Below, one piece after another: positions 25,723-33,642 of a stretch of DNA of 44,680 nucleotides. The notes beneath the pieces were generated by a model that had not been told where the DNA came from, did no database searches, and worked only from the letters and a program-made list of their open reading frames with translations. This DNA comes from Methanomicrobia archaeon (GTDB taxonomy: Archaea; Methanobacteriota_B; Thermococci; Methanofastidiosales; NM3): positions 87,059 through 131,738 of the forward strand of contig JAUVXU010000003.1 in the NCBI GenBank assembly GCA_030603445.1, in the 5' to 3' direction. The first letter of the stretch is position 1. Every line of letters starts with the position of its first letter. The position numbers and the translations under genes were made by a program.

Positions 25723-25756
25723 GCCAGCGCGTTTGTCCGAGCTCTGCCACCTCGGC
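25667..25756 (-). tRNA. tRNA-Ser(TGA)
   Basis: A class II tRNA. The 7-bp acceptor stem GCCGAGG/CCTCGGC closes perfectly, followed by discriminator G and an encoded CCA. The anticodon stem CTGGC/GCCAG encloses the loop CTTGAGA, anticodon TGA, which reads UCA serine codons. The long variable arm pairs TCCCC with GGGGA, as expected for serine. The T arm (TAGGG TTCAAAT CCCTA) is intact. It is the integration target of the adjoining element, which restored the gene on insertion. Confidence 0.95.
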
Positions 25757-25795
25757 ATGAGGCATTCTCATTTAATACAATCCCTTATAAAAAAC

Positions 25796-26371
25796 TTACC
25801 ATGTAACAGAGGCATCTGGTTTCTTGCCTGCAAGCCATAGCATATATTCTGTTTTGCAGGCCGATTCCAAAACAGAAGTGTAGGAAAGGGCATCCTCTAA
25901 TAGCTTAGCATGAACAAAAGATCCATGGCCTTTGAGTATTATCCCCTTATAATCACGTAATGCCTCAGATACCTTCTCAGCAGATTCATCACTTCCCACA
26001 CCCAACTTAGCGCTCACAACAGGTATCTTATGAAAGAAGTAAGAACCTTCAACATTACGTGGAACTATCTCGCTGCATAACATTGACATTGCAACAGCAT
26101 ATGGCGGATGCGCATGCACTATTGCAAGGGCCGGCGTCTTCTTGTAGATAGCCCGATGCACCTTTAGCTCAGTACTTGCCAGCAGCACCCCGCTATCATC
26201 CTCATGCACGCCTGTTTCTATAATGTCTTCTGATCGAAGATCACCAACAATTGAGCCACGCCTAGTGATAAAAATACGATCCCCAGATCTGATAGAAAGA
26301 TTGCCTGAGTGGGAACCTACAATGCCCAACCCGAAAAGAATCTTTCCTATACGCCTGAATTCCTCATACAT
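25796..26371 (-). CDS. Class II aldolase (fuculose-phosphate aldolase type)
   Basis: 191 residues. The zinc site of the class II aldolase/adducin family is complete: E68 (STELKVH), H86 and H88 (VHAHPP) and H149 (KGHGSF); SGNLSIR near residue 25 is the phosphate-binding signature. In methanogens a relative cleaves fuculose-1-phosphate to lactaldehyde and dihydroxyacetone phosphate. The start overlaps the end of the aldehyde:ferredoxin oxidoreductase gene by 8 bases, so an aldehyde made here could be oxidised by its neighbour. The actual sugar phosphate is not known. Confidence 0.85.
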   Translation of the reverse strand: MYEEFRRIGKILFGLGIVGSHSGNLSIRSGDRIFITRRGSIVGDLRSEDIIETGVHEDDSGVLLASTELKVHRAIYKKTPALAIVHAHPPYAVAMSMLCSEIVPRNVEGSYFFHKIPVVSAKLGVGSDESAEKVSEALRDYKGIILKGHGSFVHAKLLEDALSYTSVLESACKTEYMLWLAGKKPDASVTW

Positions 26372-28137
26372 TTTCCAACCCCAGTTCCTTCAATTTATAT
26401 TTTAATGGCCGCCCCTTCTCATCCCAACCGCGTGACTTGTAATAGTCTTGAAGCATCTCATCAAGCCTGCATACCTGCCCCTTTGCCGGGCCAGAGGATA
26501 TTGGTTCAGATGTGAGACGCGATGGGAGTGTGTCATCCTCATGGGTGAAACCAGCCTTGTTATTGAACAATCGCTCCAAATTCCATATACGTTCCCCAAC
26601 TTTTATGAAATCGTTCTCTGAATATTCAACACCCGTAACACTAGAAAGCATGCGCGAATAGTATTCCTCTGAAAGGGAAAATGAAGTAAAACGGCACAAT
26701 GCAAGGCTATCAACAGCTGCATTTATGTTTTCTAATACTACCTCAAGTGATACCTTTTCCTTGGTAAGTGCCCTATCAAGCAATTTTGGTATTCCCAAAA
26801 TCTCTGATGCAAGGATATATGAGCGCAGATGGCATGCCCCCCTATTAGATACGGGCGTATGCAAGCCCCATTCCTTGTGCCCCTCGCGGATCGTAGGCCG
26901 GCATCTCAAGACCTTTTACCTGCATAGCTAGCTCCGGCCTGCCAGCAGCCTCTGCAAGCCTCTTAGACCCATTTGCCAGCGAATCACCAAATCCGTCACG
27001 ATAAGCTATTTTTCTTATAATATCGTGCATGCCTTTTTCCCCAAATCGGATGCCCTCTGAAAGGCATCCTTTCTCACATAGTTCCATAGAGCATGCAATT
27101 GTAGAGCCACATGTGATGGTATCAAGCCCAAGATCGTTGCATAGCTTGTTAGACATTGCTATGTGGTTCAGATCAAATATCCCGCAGTCTGGGCCAAGTG
27201 CCCATAACGACTCATATTCTGGACCTCGTGATATCACGCCGTTGGCATTTGTCGTGCGGTCGCACTGTATACTGCATGCAAGGCATGCCTTACGCTTCTT
27301 AAGTATTGTATTTGTTATAGTCTCTCCAGAAATCATATCTGCCTTATCTGTTTGTGAGTATTGGTAATTGTAATTTGGAAAAATACCCATGGTATTGATT
27401 ATATTGACAAGTATCGCAGTGCCAAACACTTTGAGGCCAATAGAAGTTATAGGATTTGCCTCAAGCAGTTTTCGTGACTGATCACATACGAACTTGAGCT
27501 GCTCCTTATCTGCAACCGTTGTACGTCTTTTACCTTTAACCACTATTGCCTTAATGTTTTTTGTACCCATTACAGCTCCAAGGCCCCCTCTTCCGAAGAC
27601 GCGAAAATCGTCTGTGGATATCGTAGAAAACAGTACTTTGTTCTCCCCGGCAGGACCTATGGTCAATATGCCTACACCTTTGCCATACTTGGTCTTGAGT
27701 TTGGTAGCAGTAGTAGGGATATCACATCCCCAAAGCATTTTAGCACTATCAAACGTAACACCATTTTCATCAATGACAAGCACGCTTGGACTTTGGCAAG
27801 AACCAATCAGGCATACAGCATCTATACCGCATGCTTTAGCCTTTCCGGCAAAGAACCCGCCACAATTTGCATCAAAAATAGTATTAGTGAGGGGGGATTT
27901 TGAAACTGCAGAGAATCGGCCAGATGTAGGAGCAATTGTTCCTGTAAGTGGCCCGAAAGAAAAGATTAGAGGGCATTTTGGGCTAAATGGATTAATAGAT
28001 TGTGAAGCTCGTTCATAGAACAAACGCACCCCAAGGCCACGACCCCCAATGTAATCATAAAGAAAAGGTGTATCTATGTAAGTAGCAGCCTTATCTGACA
28101 AAGAAATGTCAAGAAGCCTGCCTGTCCAGCCATGCAT
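26364..28137 (-). pseudogene. aor: Aldehyde:ferredoxin oxidoreductase, interrupted by one frameshift
   Basis: Together the two frames give about 590 residues, full length for tungsten-dependent AOR, which oxidises aldehydes to acids and reduces ferredoxin. The N-terminal part has the tungstopterin contact GGRGLGVRLFYE, FDANCGGFF and the [4Fe-4S] ligands CLACSIQC (C285, C288, C292). At about 26851-26856 the frame breaks: after GMGLAYA one extra base (CCC on the minus strand) shifts reading, and the other frame continues with SNRGACHLRSYI and the fourth cluster Cys in DSLALCRF. The start ATG at 28137 has a GGGTGAG site. Except for the extra base the gene looks undamaged, so a sequencing error is quite possible. 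Confidence 0.85.
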
Positions 28138-28153
28138 AGACTCACCCATTACA

Positions 28154-28405
28154 TTATTCTATTTTTTCAAGTTCGCTCAAAACTTCCCAAATTACAGTCC
28201 TTGTATGCATCGGCATGTTCGGATCGTTTGATATTTCGTCAAGAAGCTCAATAGCCGAATATGCCTTTACTTTGTCTTCAACATCTTTTTGGCGCAACTG
28301 CTCTACTGCATTTGATGCTGCTCTTCTAATATTTCTAGGTACCATTGTATCAGATACCACATAATTTTGTAAATAATCAATTAGATTCTGTATTTTATCG
28401 CTCAT
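28154..28405 (-). CDS. UPF0147 family protein
   Basis: 83 residues, all-helical: IQNLIDYLQNYVVSDTMVPRNIRRAASNA is the conserved opening of the small archaeal UPF0147 family, whose function is unknown. The ATG at 28405 has a strong GAGGTGAGAAC site; the upstream extension to 28456 is not supported. Its stop lies 16 bases before the AOR start, so it probably leads the AOR-aldolase transcript. Confidence 0.88.
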   Translation of the reverse strand: MSDKIQNLIDYLQNYVVSDTMVPRNIRRAASNAVEQLRQKDVEDKVKAYSAIELLDEISNDPNMPMHTRTVIWEVLSELEKIE

Positions 28406-28505
28406 GTTCTCACCTCTTTCCAGAGATTTCTCTCTTCCCTTCAAATATGTTAGCAACTATTGCATATATGGTCTAGAGAAAGGTTATTATACGTGATACA
28501 ATACA

Positions 28506-28517
28506 CTTATATATAAA
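28506..28517 (+). promoter_or_regulatory. TATA box for the winged-helix gene at 28541
   Basis: CTTATATATAAA, centred about 29 bases before the ATG at 28541 and only about 14 before the ATG at 28526, so it favours the later start. Confidence 0.55.
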
Positions 28518-28540
28518 TTCTTTGCATGGAAATTGATAAT

Positions 28541-28765
28541 ATGTACGTGAAAGTATATGACATTATAAAGGCAGAAAATAGGCCTATGACCAAAGAAGAG
28601 ATCGCACAAAAATCAAATATGTCTATTCCCAAGGTAACAATTAATCTTCTGCGCCTAAAGGAAGAAGGAAAGATAGAGGGCAAAGGGCACGAAGGCACAA
28701 TCCTGTGGAATCTCAAAGAAGAGAACGAGATCGATAAGAAGTTTAAGAAGCTCGCTCGAGATTAG
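28541..28765 (+). CDS. Small winged-helix DNA-binding protein
   Basis: 74 residues forming one winged helix-turn-helix: YDIIKAENRPMTKEEIAQKSNMSIPKVTINLLRLKEEGKIEG, then a wing and a short charged tail. It has no ligand domain. It could be a transcription factor or a nucleic-acid-binding accessory. The start at 28541 is chosen from the TATA spacing; 28526 is an alternative. It overlaps the convergent ArsR-like gene by 4 bases. Confidence 0.7.
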   Translation: MYVKVYDIIKAENRPMTKEEIAQKSNMSIPKVTINLLRLKEEGKIEGKGHEGTILWNLKEENEIDKKFKKLARD

Positions 28766-29244
28766 AGTGAAGAAAGTTCTTTTTGGTAACGTATAAGATC
28801 GTTCACGTACTGAATCTTAAGGTCAAGATAGTCTTTTTCAGAGATGTCCTCTCCATCCTTTAGTTTTTCTATCTCTTCAAGTGATTCGTTTACCTTATCA
28901 ATTTGCATTGACAATATTTTTATTTTCTCCCTCTTGTAATCCTCAGGAGATCTGCGCTGTGCTACCTTTTTGTAAAAATCAGTGTATAATAATTCTACTT
29001 TATCAATAAACTCCTTTGAGTCATCGCTAAGAAAAAATATTACCTTTGCCCTGCCTTTTTCCACATAGGTTTCTTTTTCTACAAGTGCGACATCAATAAG
29101 GAGCTTCAAATGCCGCTCTAATCCGCCTCTTGTAAGACCGGTGATTTTTTCCATATCCTGCGGTCTTTTATTTCCTTCCTTTAGTGCATCCAATATCATC
29201 ATGCGATACTCATTAGACATTGCAGACAAGGCCTCAATTAACAT
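28762..29244 (-). CDS. ArsR-type HTH regulator with coiled-coil tail
   Basis: 160 residues. The N-terminal winged helix (ALSAMSNEYRMMILDALKEGNKRPQDMEKITGLTRGGLERHLKLL, with VEKGRAKVIFFLSDD as the wing) is ArsR-like. The C-terminal half is a long charged helix pair likely to dimerise. No metal-binding Cys is present, so it does not look like a metal sensor. Its regulon is unknown; the closest targets are its own gene and the divergent small gene at 29418. Confidence 0.8.
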   Translation of the reverse strand: MLIEALSAMSNEYRMMILDALKEGNKRPQDMEKITGLTRGGLERHLKLLIDVALVEKETYVEKGRAKVIFFLSDDSKEFIDKVELLYTDFYKKVAQRRSPEDYKREKIKILSMQIDKVNESLEEIEKLKDGEDISEKDYLDLKIQYVNDLIRYQKELSSL

Positions 29245-29417
29245 GAAATCCGTTTCTCTTTTTTGTATATATATTTTTCTGTTTTGATAAAACTTTATAA
29301 TTTATTAACAAATAAGAAAATATTGCTATTTTTTCTTTTTTTAGTAAAATTAATCAAAAAAATCTAAAAAAAACTTAAATAGAATGATATTATAGTATAT
29401 CACAAGTAAGTAATCAC

Positions 29418-29606
29418 ATGGTGCTGGGAAGAATGGATGCACAAAAAACTAAAAATTTTTCTTTTGATGTTTTCTCTTTTTTGAGAAAAAGAAAAAAAGA
29501 AAATATTAAAGAAGAATCTATAACCAACAAAAGGAATGTTAAAAAAGTATCGAGCAGAGATGAATGGACTTATTGTGACAGAAATACATTCAACATCTTA
29601 TTATAG
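29418..29606 (+). CDS. Possible small basic protein
   Basis: 62 codons, strongly basic and Lys/Asn-rich (FSFLRKRKKENIKEES), in very AT-rich DNA. A TATA-like stretch near 29389-29400 is at leaderless spacing from the ATG. No family is recognised, and the composition alone could create such a frame by chance. Confidence 0.35.
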   Translation: MVLGRMDAQKTKNFSFDVFSFLRKRKKENIKEESITNKRNVKKVSSRDEWTYCDRNTFNILL

Positions 29607-29730
29607 GTGGTAATATCTGAATATAAAAGTTAATTATAAAAACCATAACTAAAATAACAATAATACGCGCCATATGATAACATTAATATGTATAAAAGAA
29701 AGTTAGAAGGTATATGGAGCTGGTGTAGTC

Positions 29731-30921
29731 TTGGCAGTGAAAGATAAATTAGAACTGGAACGTCTCCTCTCTATGATGGATGATTTAGAACGGATGTATC
29801 AAGAGGGTGATATAGGTGAAGAAACGTACAGGGAGATGAAAAAAAACTACCAACATAGAATAACTCGTTTACAAAATAGGATAATGGACCTAGAAAGCGA
29901 CATAAAAGAAGTAATCTCCACAACAATCGATAGCATACCAGACAACGTCACAGAAAATGTAAATGACATCCTGAAAAACACCATGCGCACGCTAAAAGAA
30001 CAGCTCAAGACAAAAGGCGTTACCCCTACAAAAAATAAATTCAAACGGGAAGAAACGATAAAAATCCCTACAAAAGCGTCAGAAAGACTTACAGTAAGAT
30101 GTGATGTCGAGTATGGGGGCGTATTCATCAAAGAGGGATCTGACGCAAATACCATTATCAAAGTTCTAAACATGATAAGAAGTGATAATGAGGAAAAAGC
30201 GAATGAAAAGTTGGACAAGATTGAGATAAATTGTACAGATTATATACGCAATCAATCGCATATAATAGAAATAAAGCCTGAAGGGCCACGAAATGCCAAT
30301 ACCCAGCTATTTATAGAACTGCCCCCATCCTCCACTCAAACTCTTGACATAAGTGTTGAAAAAGGCAATATATTGTTAAAAAATCTCACTTTTGATAATT
30401 GCAAACTAGAAATAGAAAATGGCAACATTGATTTGAAAAATTGTGATTGTGCCTCTGCTGCCATAGATATAGAAAATGGTGCTATTACTTTGGACGAAAT
30501 AAATATACAAAACAACGCCAAAATAACAAACGAGAACGGCAACATAAAAATTATCGAAACTCGTGGAGCCCGCCTCAAGGCCTTAACAGAAAAAGGGAAT
30601 ATTACTGCCTACTGTTCTTTTGAAAAATCCACATTATCCACAGAGCTTGGCCGTATCAAGTTCAAACCAATAGACATCATAAAGCAAGAATACGATATAA
30701 CATCGGAACTGGGATCTATAAAAATATTAGTAGATGATAAGATGCCGCTTTATATCAAGACAGATATTTGTCAAGGAACTATAAAAAACATAACACGCCT
30801 TTCTAAAAAACTAGTCGAAGATGCGGCAATATTCGAGTCTGAAAACTATAAGACATCCGACACACCAATTACCATGCGCGTATCAACGTGCTTAGGGTCC
30901 ATAAAGATAATCAATAAATAG
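29731..30921 (+). CDS. Coiled-coil protein with DUF4097-like beta-helix domain
   Basis: 396 residues. The N-terminus contains a short SHOCT-like helical hairpin (MYQEGDIGEETYREMKK) and a coiled coil to about residue 90. From about residue 200 there is a right-handed beta-helix pattern with repeated E-x-G-N-I steps (SVEKGNILLKNL, EIENGNIDLKN, DIENGAITL, NENGNIKI, TEKGNITAY, TELGRIKF, SELGSIKI), typical of DUF4097 adhesin-like domains. There is no signal peptide, so it is probably cytoplasmic. The start is TTG at 29731 or GTG at 29737; TATAAAAG lies at about 29691-29698. Function unknown. Confidence 0.7.
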   Translation: MAVKDKLELERLLSMMDDLERMYQEGDIGEETYREMKKNYQHRITRLQNRIMDLESDIKEVISTTIDSIPDNVTENVNDILKNTMRTLKEQLKTKGVTPTKNKFKREETIKIPTKASERLTVRCDVEYGGVFIKEGSDANTIIKVLNMIRSDNEEKANEKLDKIEINCTDYIRNQSHIIEIKPEGPRNANTQLFIELPPSSTQTLDISVEKGNILLKNLTFDNCKLEIENGNIDLKNCDCASAAIDIENGAITLDEINIQNNAKITNENGNIKIIETRGARLKALTEKGNITAYCSFEKSTLSTELGRIKFKPIDIIKQEYDITSELGSIKILVDDKMPLYIKTDICQGTIKNITRLSKKLVEDAAIFESENYKTSDTPITMRVSTCLGSIKIINK

Positions 30922-30967
30922 ACTAGATTAACATAACTTTTTTAAGTATGTATATTATATTACTAAT

Positions 30968-31384
30968 ATGCAAAGAGTAACACGTTTTGGGGTTTCCATA
31001 CCAACCTCGCTTATACAGCAATTTGACAACATAATAGAAAAGGAAAAATACAAGAATCGCTCTAAGGCAATTTCAGAGCTCATACGTGCCAAGGTAAGCG
31101 AAACAGAGTTTATGAAAGGATCGCATAGCCTCATAGGCACTATTACCTATCTGTATGATCCAACAATATATTCTGTTCTTAACAAGATCCAAGATGCTTT
31201 GTATGAATCCAAAGCAAATGTGATATCAAACACCATATGCTCTACAAAGAACGATAAGATATTGGGTGTTTTGACATGTTCAGGAGATTGGTTTGATATA
31301 AAGGACACCTATCGGCGCATCAACACAACAAAAGGCGTTGTCTACTGCAACACTTCGTTTGCGAATCCGGCAATAATAGAATAA
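30968..31384 (+). CDS. NikR-like ribbon-helix-helix regulator lacking nickel ligands
   Basis: 138 residues. The N-terminal ribbon-helix-helix (RFGVSIPTSLIQQFDNII, then NRSKAISELIRAKV) and the C-terminal ACT-like domain follow NikR in length and order. At the four positions of the high-affinity nickel site, NikR has three His and one Cys (E. coli H76, H87, H89, C95); here, by alignment, they read Tyr, Ile, Ser and Ile. The protein is therefore a DNA-binding NikR relative that cannot bind nickel in the usual way and may sense something else. Its 3' end is 13 bases from the convergent FAH-family gene. Confidence 0.75.
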   Translation: MQRVTRFGVSIPTSLIQQFDNIIEKEKYKNRSKAISELIRAKVSETEFMKGSHSLIGTITYLYDPTIYSVLNKIQDALYESKANVISNTICSTKNDKILGVLTCSGDWFDIKDTYRRINTTKGVVYCNTSFANPAIIE

Positions 31385-31397
31385 TATCAAAAAGGTC

Positions 31398-32054
31398 CTA
31401 TTTCCTTACGCCGGCTGTAAGGACGCCAATAGACTCTATCTCGGCCACAAGGCGATCTCCAACATGAATTTCCCCAACGCCCTCAGGAGTTCCAGTGGCG
31501 ATTATATCTCCCTTTTCCAACGTCGTTATTTTGGATATCGCAGATATGGTCTCCTCAACAGAAAATATCATGTTCTTTGTATTTGAAGATTGGCGGACCT
31601 CGCCATTGATGGTAAGTTTTATATCCAAGTCATTTGGATTTTTTATGTTTTCCCTTGGGACAATGTCAAGCTTGATTGGTGCAAATGTATCAAAACCCTT
31701 AGCTATCGACCATGGCCTGCCTTCTTTGATATACTTGTCCTGAAGATCCCTGGCTGTAATATCAAGCAGTATTGTATAACCAAGCACATAATCTAGCGCC
31801 TCCTCCTTAGAGATGTTAGTGCCTTCCTTTCCTATGACAACAGCTAGTTCCACCTCATGGTGGATGCTCTTGGACATATCCGGAAGAATGATGTCCTCAT
31901 TATCGCCTATTATGGATTGAGGGGGTTTCAAGAACCATAATGGCATCTCTGGTATGGCATGTTTTAGTTCAACGCCATGCGCATGGTAATTTACTATTAG
32001 ACATACTAATTTTGATGGGCATATATTTTCTCCATTAAATTTTAGTGCCCTCAT
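31398..32054 (-). CDS. Fumarylacetoacetate hydrolase (FAH) family protein
   Basis: 218 residues. The metal-binding core SIHHEVELAVVIG followed by GYTILLDITARDLQ, plus the C-terminal IIATGTPEGVG, define the FAH fold. The enzyme hydrolyses a C-C bond in a 2-oxo acid such as acylpyruvate or decarboxylates oxaloacetate; the substrate is not determined. The ATG at 32054 follows a GGAGTAGTGG stretch; the frame upstream runs into the lsm stop (32062). It is probably cotranscribed with lsm. Confidence 0.86.
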   Translation of the reverse strand: MRALKFNGENICPSKLVCLIVNYHAHGVELKHAIPEMPLWFLKPPQSIIGDNEDIILPDMSKSIHHEVELAVVIGKEGTNISKEEALDYVLGYTILLDITARDLQDKYIKEGRPWSIAKGFDTFAPIKLDIVPRENIKNPNDLDIKLTINGEVRQSSNTKNMIFSVEETISAISKITTLEKGDIIATGTPEGVGEIHVGDRLVAEIESIGVLTAGVRK

Positions 32055-32061
32055 TATGCCA

Positions 32062-32301
32062 CTACTCCTGCCATAGTATCTCGTCTTCACTGCTAATGCT
32101 AAGAATGTTATTTCGTCGAATTATAACGCGCCCAAGGCTCTTTTCCCCATCCTCTAAAACCACAATTGTATTGTCCAATGCTATGTTTAAGTCCTTGTCG
32201 TATCCAAGCATGGTCCCTGTCAAAAGTCTGCCATCCCTAAGGTATACATTAACTACCTTGTCTAAATTTTTATGAATAAGATCAAAAGGTTTTTCACTCA
32301 T
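32062..32301 (-). CDS. lsm: Archaeal Lsm (Sm-like) RNA-binding protein
   Basis: 79 residues with both Sm motifs: Sm1 VNVYLRDGRLLTGTMLGYD...NIAL and Sm2 LGRVIIRRNNILSI. It forms heptameric rings that bind U-rich RNA. The ATG at 32301 has a GGGGGA site 7 bases before it; the frame could begin at 32316 but that is within the site. A TATA-like GATTTTTAAAGC lies at 32334-32345. Confidence 0.93.
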   Translation of the reverse strand: MSEKPFDLIHKNLDKVVNVYLRDGRLLTGTMLGYDKDLNIALDNTIVVLEDGEKSLGRVIIRRNNILSISSEDEILWQE

Positions 32302-32333
32302 GTAAATTTCCCCCATTGAAAAAGATAGATTAT

Positions 32334-32345
32334 GCTTTAAAAATC
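32334..32345 (-). promoter_or_regulatory. TATA box for lsm-FAH
   Basis: GATTTTTAAAGC on the minus strand. It is centred about 26 bases before 32314, giving a 12-base leader before the lsm ATG. Confidence 0.5.
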
Positions 32346-32350
32346 TTGTG

Positions 32351-32455
32351 TTATCGGTTGATAAAAAGACAAATTATCTATTACACGAATACTAAAGTTA
32401 CCGATAAGTTACAATGTTAAGTTACAAAAATATTTGTATATCATAGGAAAGTTAT
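32351..32455. repeat. Repeated motifs between lsm and ribK
   Basis: AAGTTAC occurs three times (32395-32401, 32406-32412, 32419-32425), with a variant AAGTTAT at 32449-32455. An 8-bp inverted repeat TTATCGGT / ACCGATAA lies at 32351-32358 and 32400-32407. All are just upstream of the likely ribK TATA stretch (about 32471-32482), where a regulator would bind. Confidence 0.5.
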
Positions 32456-32522
32456 ATTATATCAAGCCAAAAAATATATATTCGATAATAATGAGTAGTT
32501 GATAAAGATTTAAGGTGATAAA

Positions 32523-33191
32523 TTGGAACTAGAAATAATCGCCAGTCTTATACCTCTTGCGAAAAGAGGTGCATTAGACGATAAGATATACCTAAATTCT
32601 AATGAATTTGCAAAAGACTTGAAAACATCGCAGCAGACCGCAAACAGGCGCCTCCAGATACTTGAGAAAATGGAGTACATAACACGCACTGGAAGCTCAC
32701 GCCGCCAGCAGGTACAACTTACTGATATAGGCAAGATGAAGGTAAAGGAGCTATTTTTTGACCTATACAACATTTTCAGTGAACAGGAACACGAGGTAAC
32801 AATACGAGGCAGGTTAATCTCAGGTATGGGGGAAGGGAAATATTATATCTCCAGATCAGGGTATAGAAATCAATTTATCAATAAGATGGGATTTTCACCG
32901 TACCCCGGCACATTTAATATCATACTTGATGACAAGAACCTTGCACGATTCCAGGCAGGGATAAGCAAACTGCTTTTCATAACACTTGAAGAATTCAAAA
33001 CAGAGGACAGAACATTTGGAGCCGTAAAAACTTATAAGGCAACTATCAACAATAAGGTTGATGGCGCAATAATAATACCTTATCGTACCCATCATGACAA
33101 AAATATCATAGAAATCGTTGCTCCAAACTTCCTGAGAAAGGAGCTTGGAACAAAGGAAGGAGACCTCATTGATGTGACAATGTACGGGTGA
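32523..33191 (+). CDS. ribK: CTP-dependent riboflavin kinase with N-terminal HTH domain
   Basis: 222 residues. The first 90 are a winged helix (LNSNEFAKDLKTSQQTANRRLQILEKMEYITRTGSS), the rest the archaeal riboflavin kinase (ISGMGEGKYYIS, MGFSPYPGTFNI, GAIIIPYRTHH, LRKELGTKEGD). The enzyme makes FMN from riboflavin using CTP. Fusions of this type are known as RbkR, which also represses riboflavin genes, so autoregulation through the upstream repeats is plausible. The start is TTG at 32523 behind an AAGGTGAT site. The next gene begins 7 bases after the stop. Confidence 0.92.
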   Translation: MELEIIASLIPLAKRGALDDKIYLNSNEFAKDLKTSQQTANRRLQILEKMEYITRTGSSRRQQVQLTDIGKMKVKELFFDLYNIFSEQEHEVTIRGRLISGMGEGKYYISRSGYRNQFINKMGFSPYPGTFNIILDDKNLARFQAGISKLLFITLEEFKTEDRTFGAVKTYKATINNKVDGAIIIPYRTHHDKNIIEIVAPNFLRKELGTKEGDLIDVTMYG

Positions 33192-33198
33192 GACGAAT

Positions 33199-33642
33199 AT
33201 GAAAAAAGCTTATTTTAGCCATCCTTCACTTGTATACCATACTGCAACAGAAGATTATGCAATACGATTAATCAAGCATGAACTAGAGGTAACTGATATA
33301 ATAAATCCATTTGATTATAGGAGAAAAAAAAGAAATCTTTTGTCAAAACTTCTAGAGGATTCCGATATTCTCGTTGGAATGTCAATCTACGATCAATACC
33401 CTTTCATTGTATGGAATGATATGGAGTATGGATTATCTCTTGATAAAGAAATCTATACCCTAACCTTTCCAAAGGAAAAAACAAAGCCAATTGTTTTGGA
33501 GAAAGGGATTAATAGGTCATTTCCAAAACTTTCTGAAAAAGAGACAGAACTACTTTATCATGGAATTATGAAGCAAGACAGCAAAGGTTTTTTGGCAAGC
33601 CTGTTTTTTGGCAAGCTTATGAAACGAGAAAAAGTATTCTAA
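33199..33642 (+). CDS. Protein of unknown function, possible nucleoside deoxyribosyltransferase-like fold
   Basis: 147 residues, soluble. The order of elements (KKAYFSHPSLVYHT, INPFDYRRKK, LEDSDILVGMSIYD, then NDMEYGLSLDKEIYTLTF) resembles the nucleoside 2-deoxyribosyltransferase-like fold, in which a Glu in an [ED]xG[YL]A-type helix is catalytic, but similarity is weak and no function is assigned. It follows ribK by 7 bases, so an operon is likely. It overlaps the convergent PCNA gene by 4 bases. Confidence 0.6.
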   Translation: MKKAYFSHPSLVYHTATEDYAIRLIKHELEVTDIINPFDYRRKKRNLLSKLLEDSDILVGMSIYDQYPFIVWNDMEYGLSLDKEIYTLTFPKEKTKPIVLEKGINRSFPKLSEKETELLYHGIMKQDSKGFLASLFFGKLMKREKVF

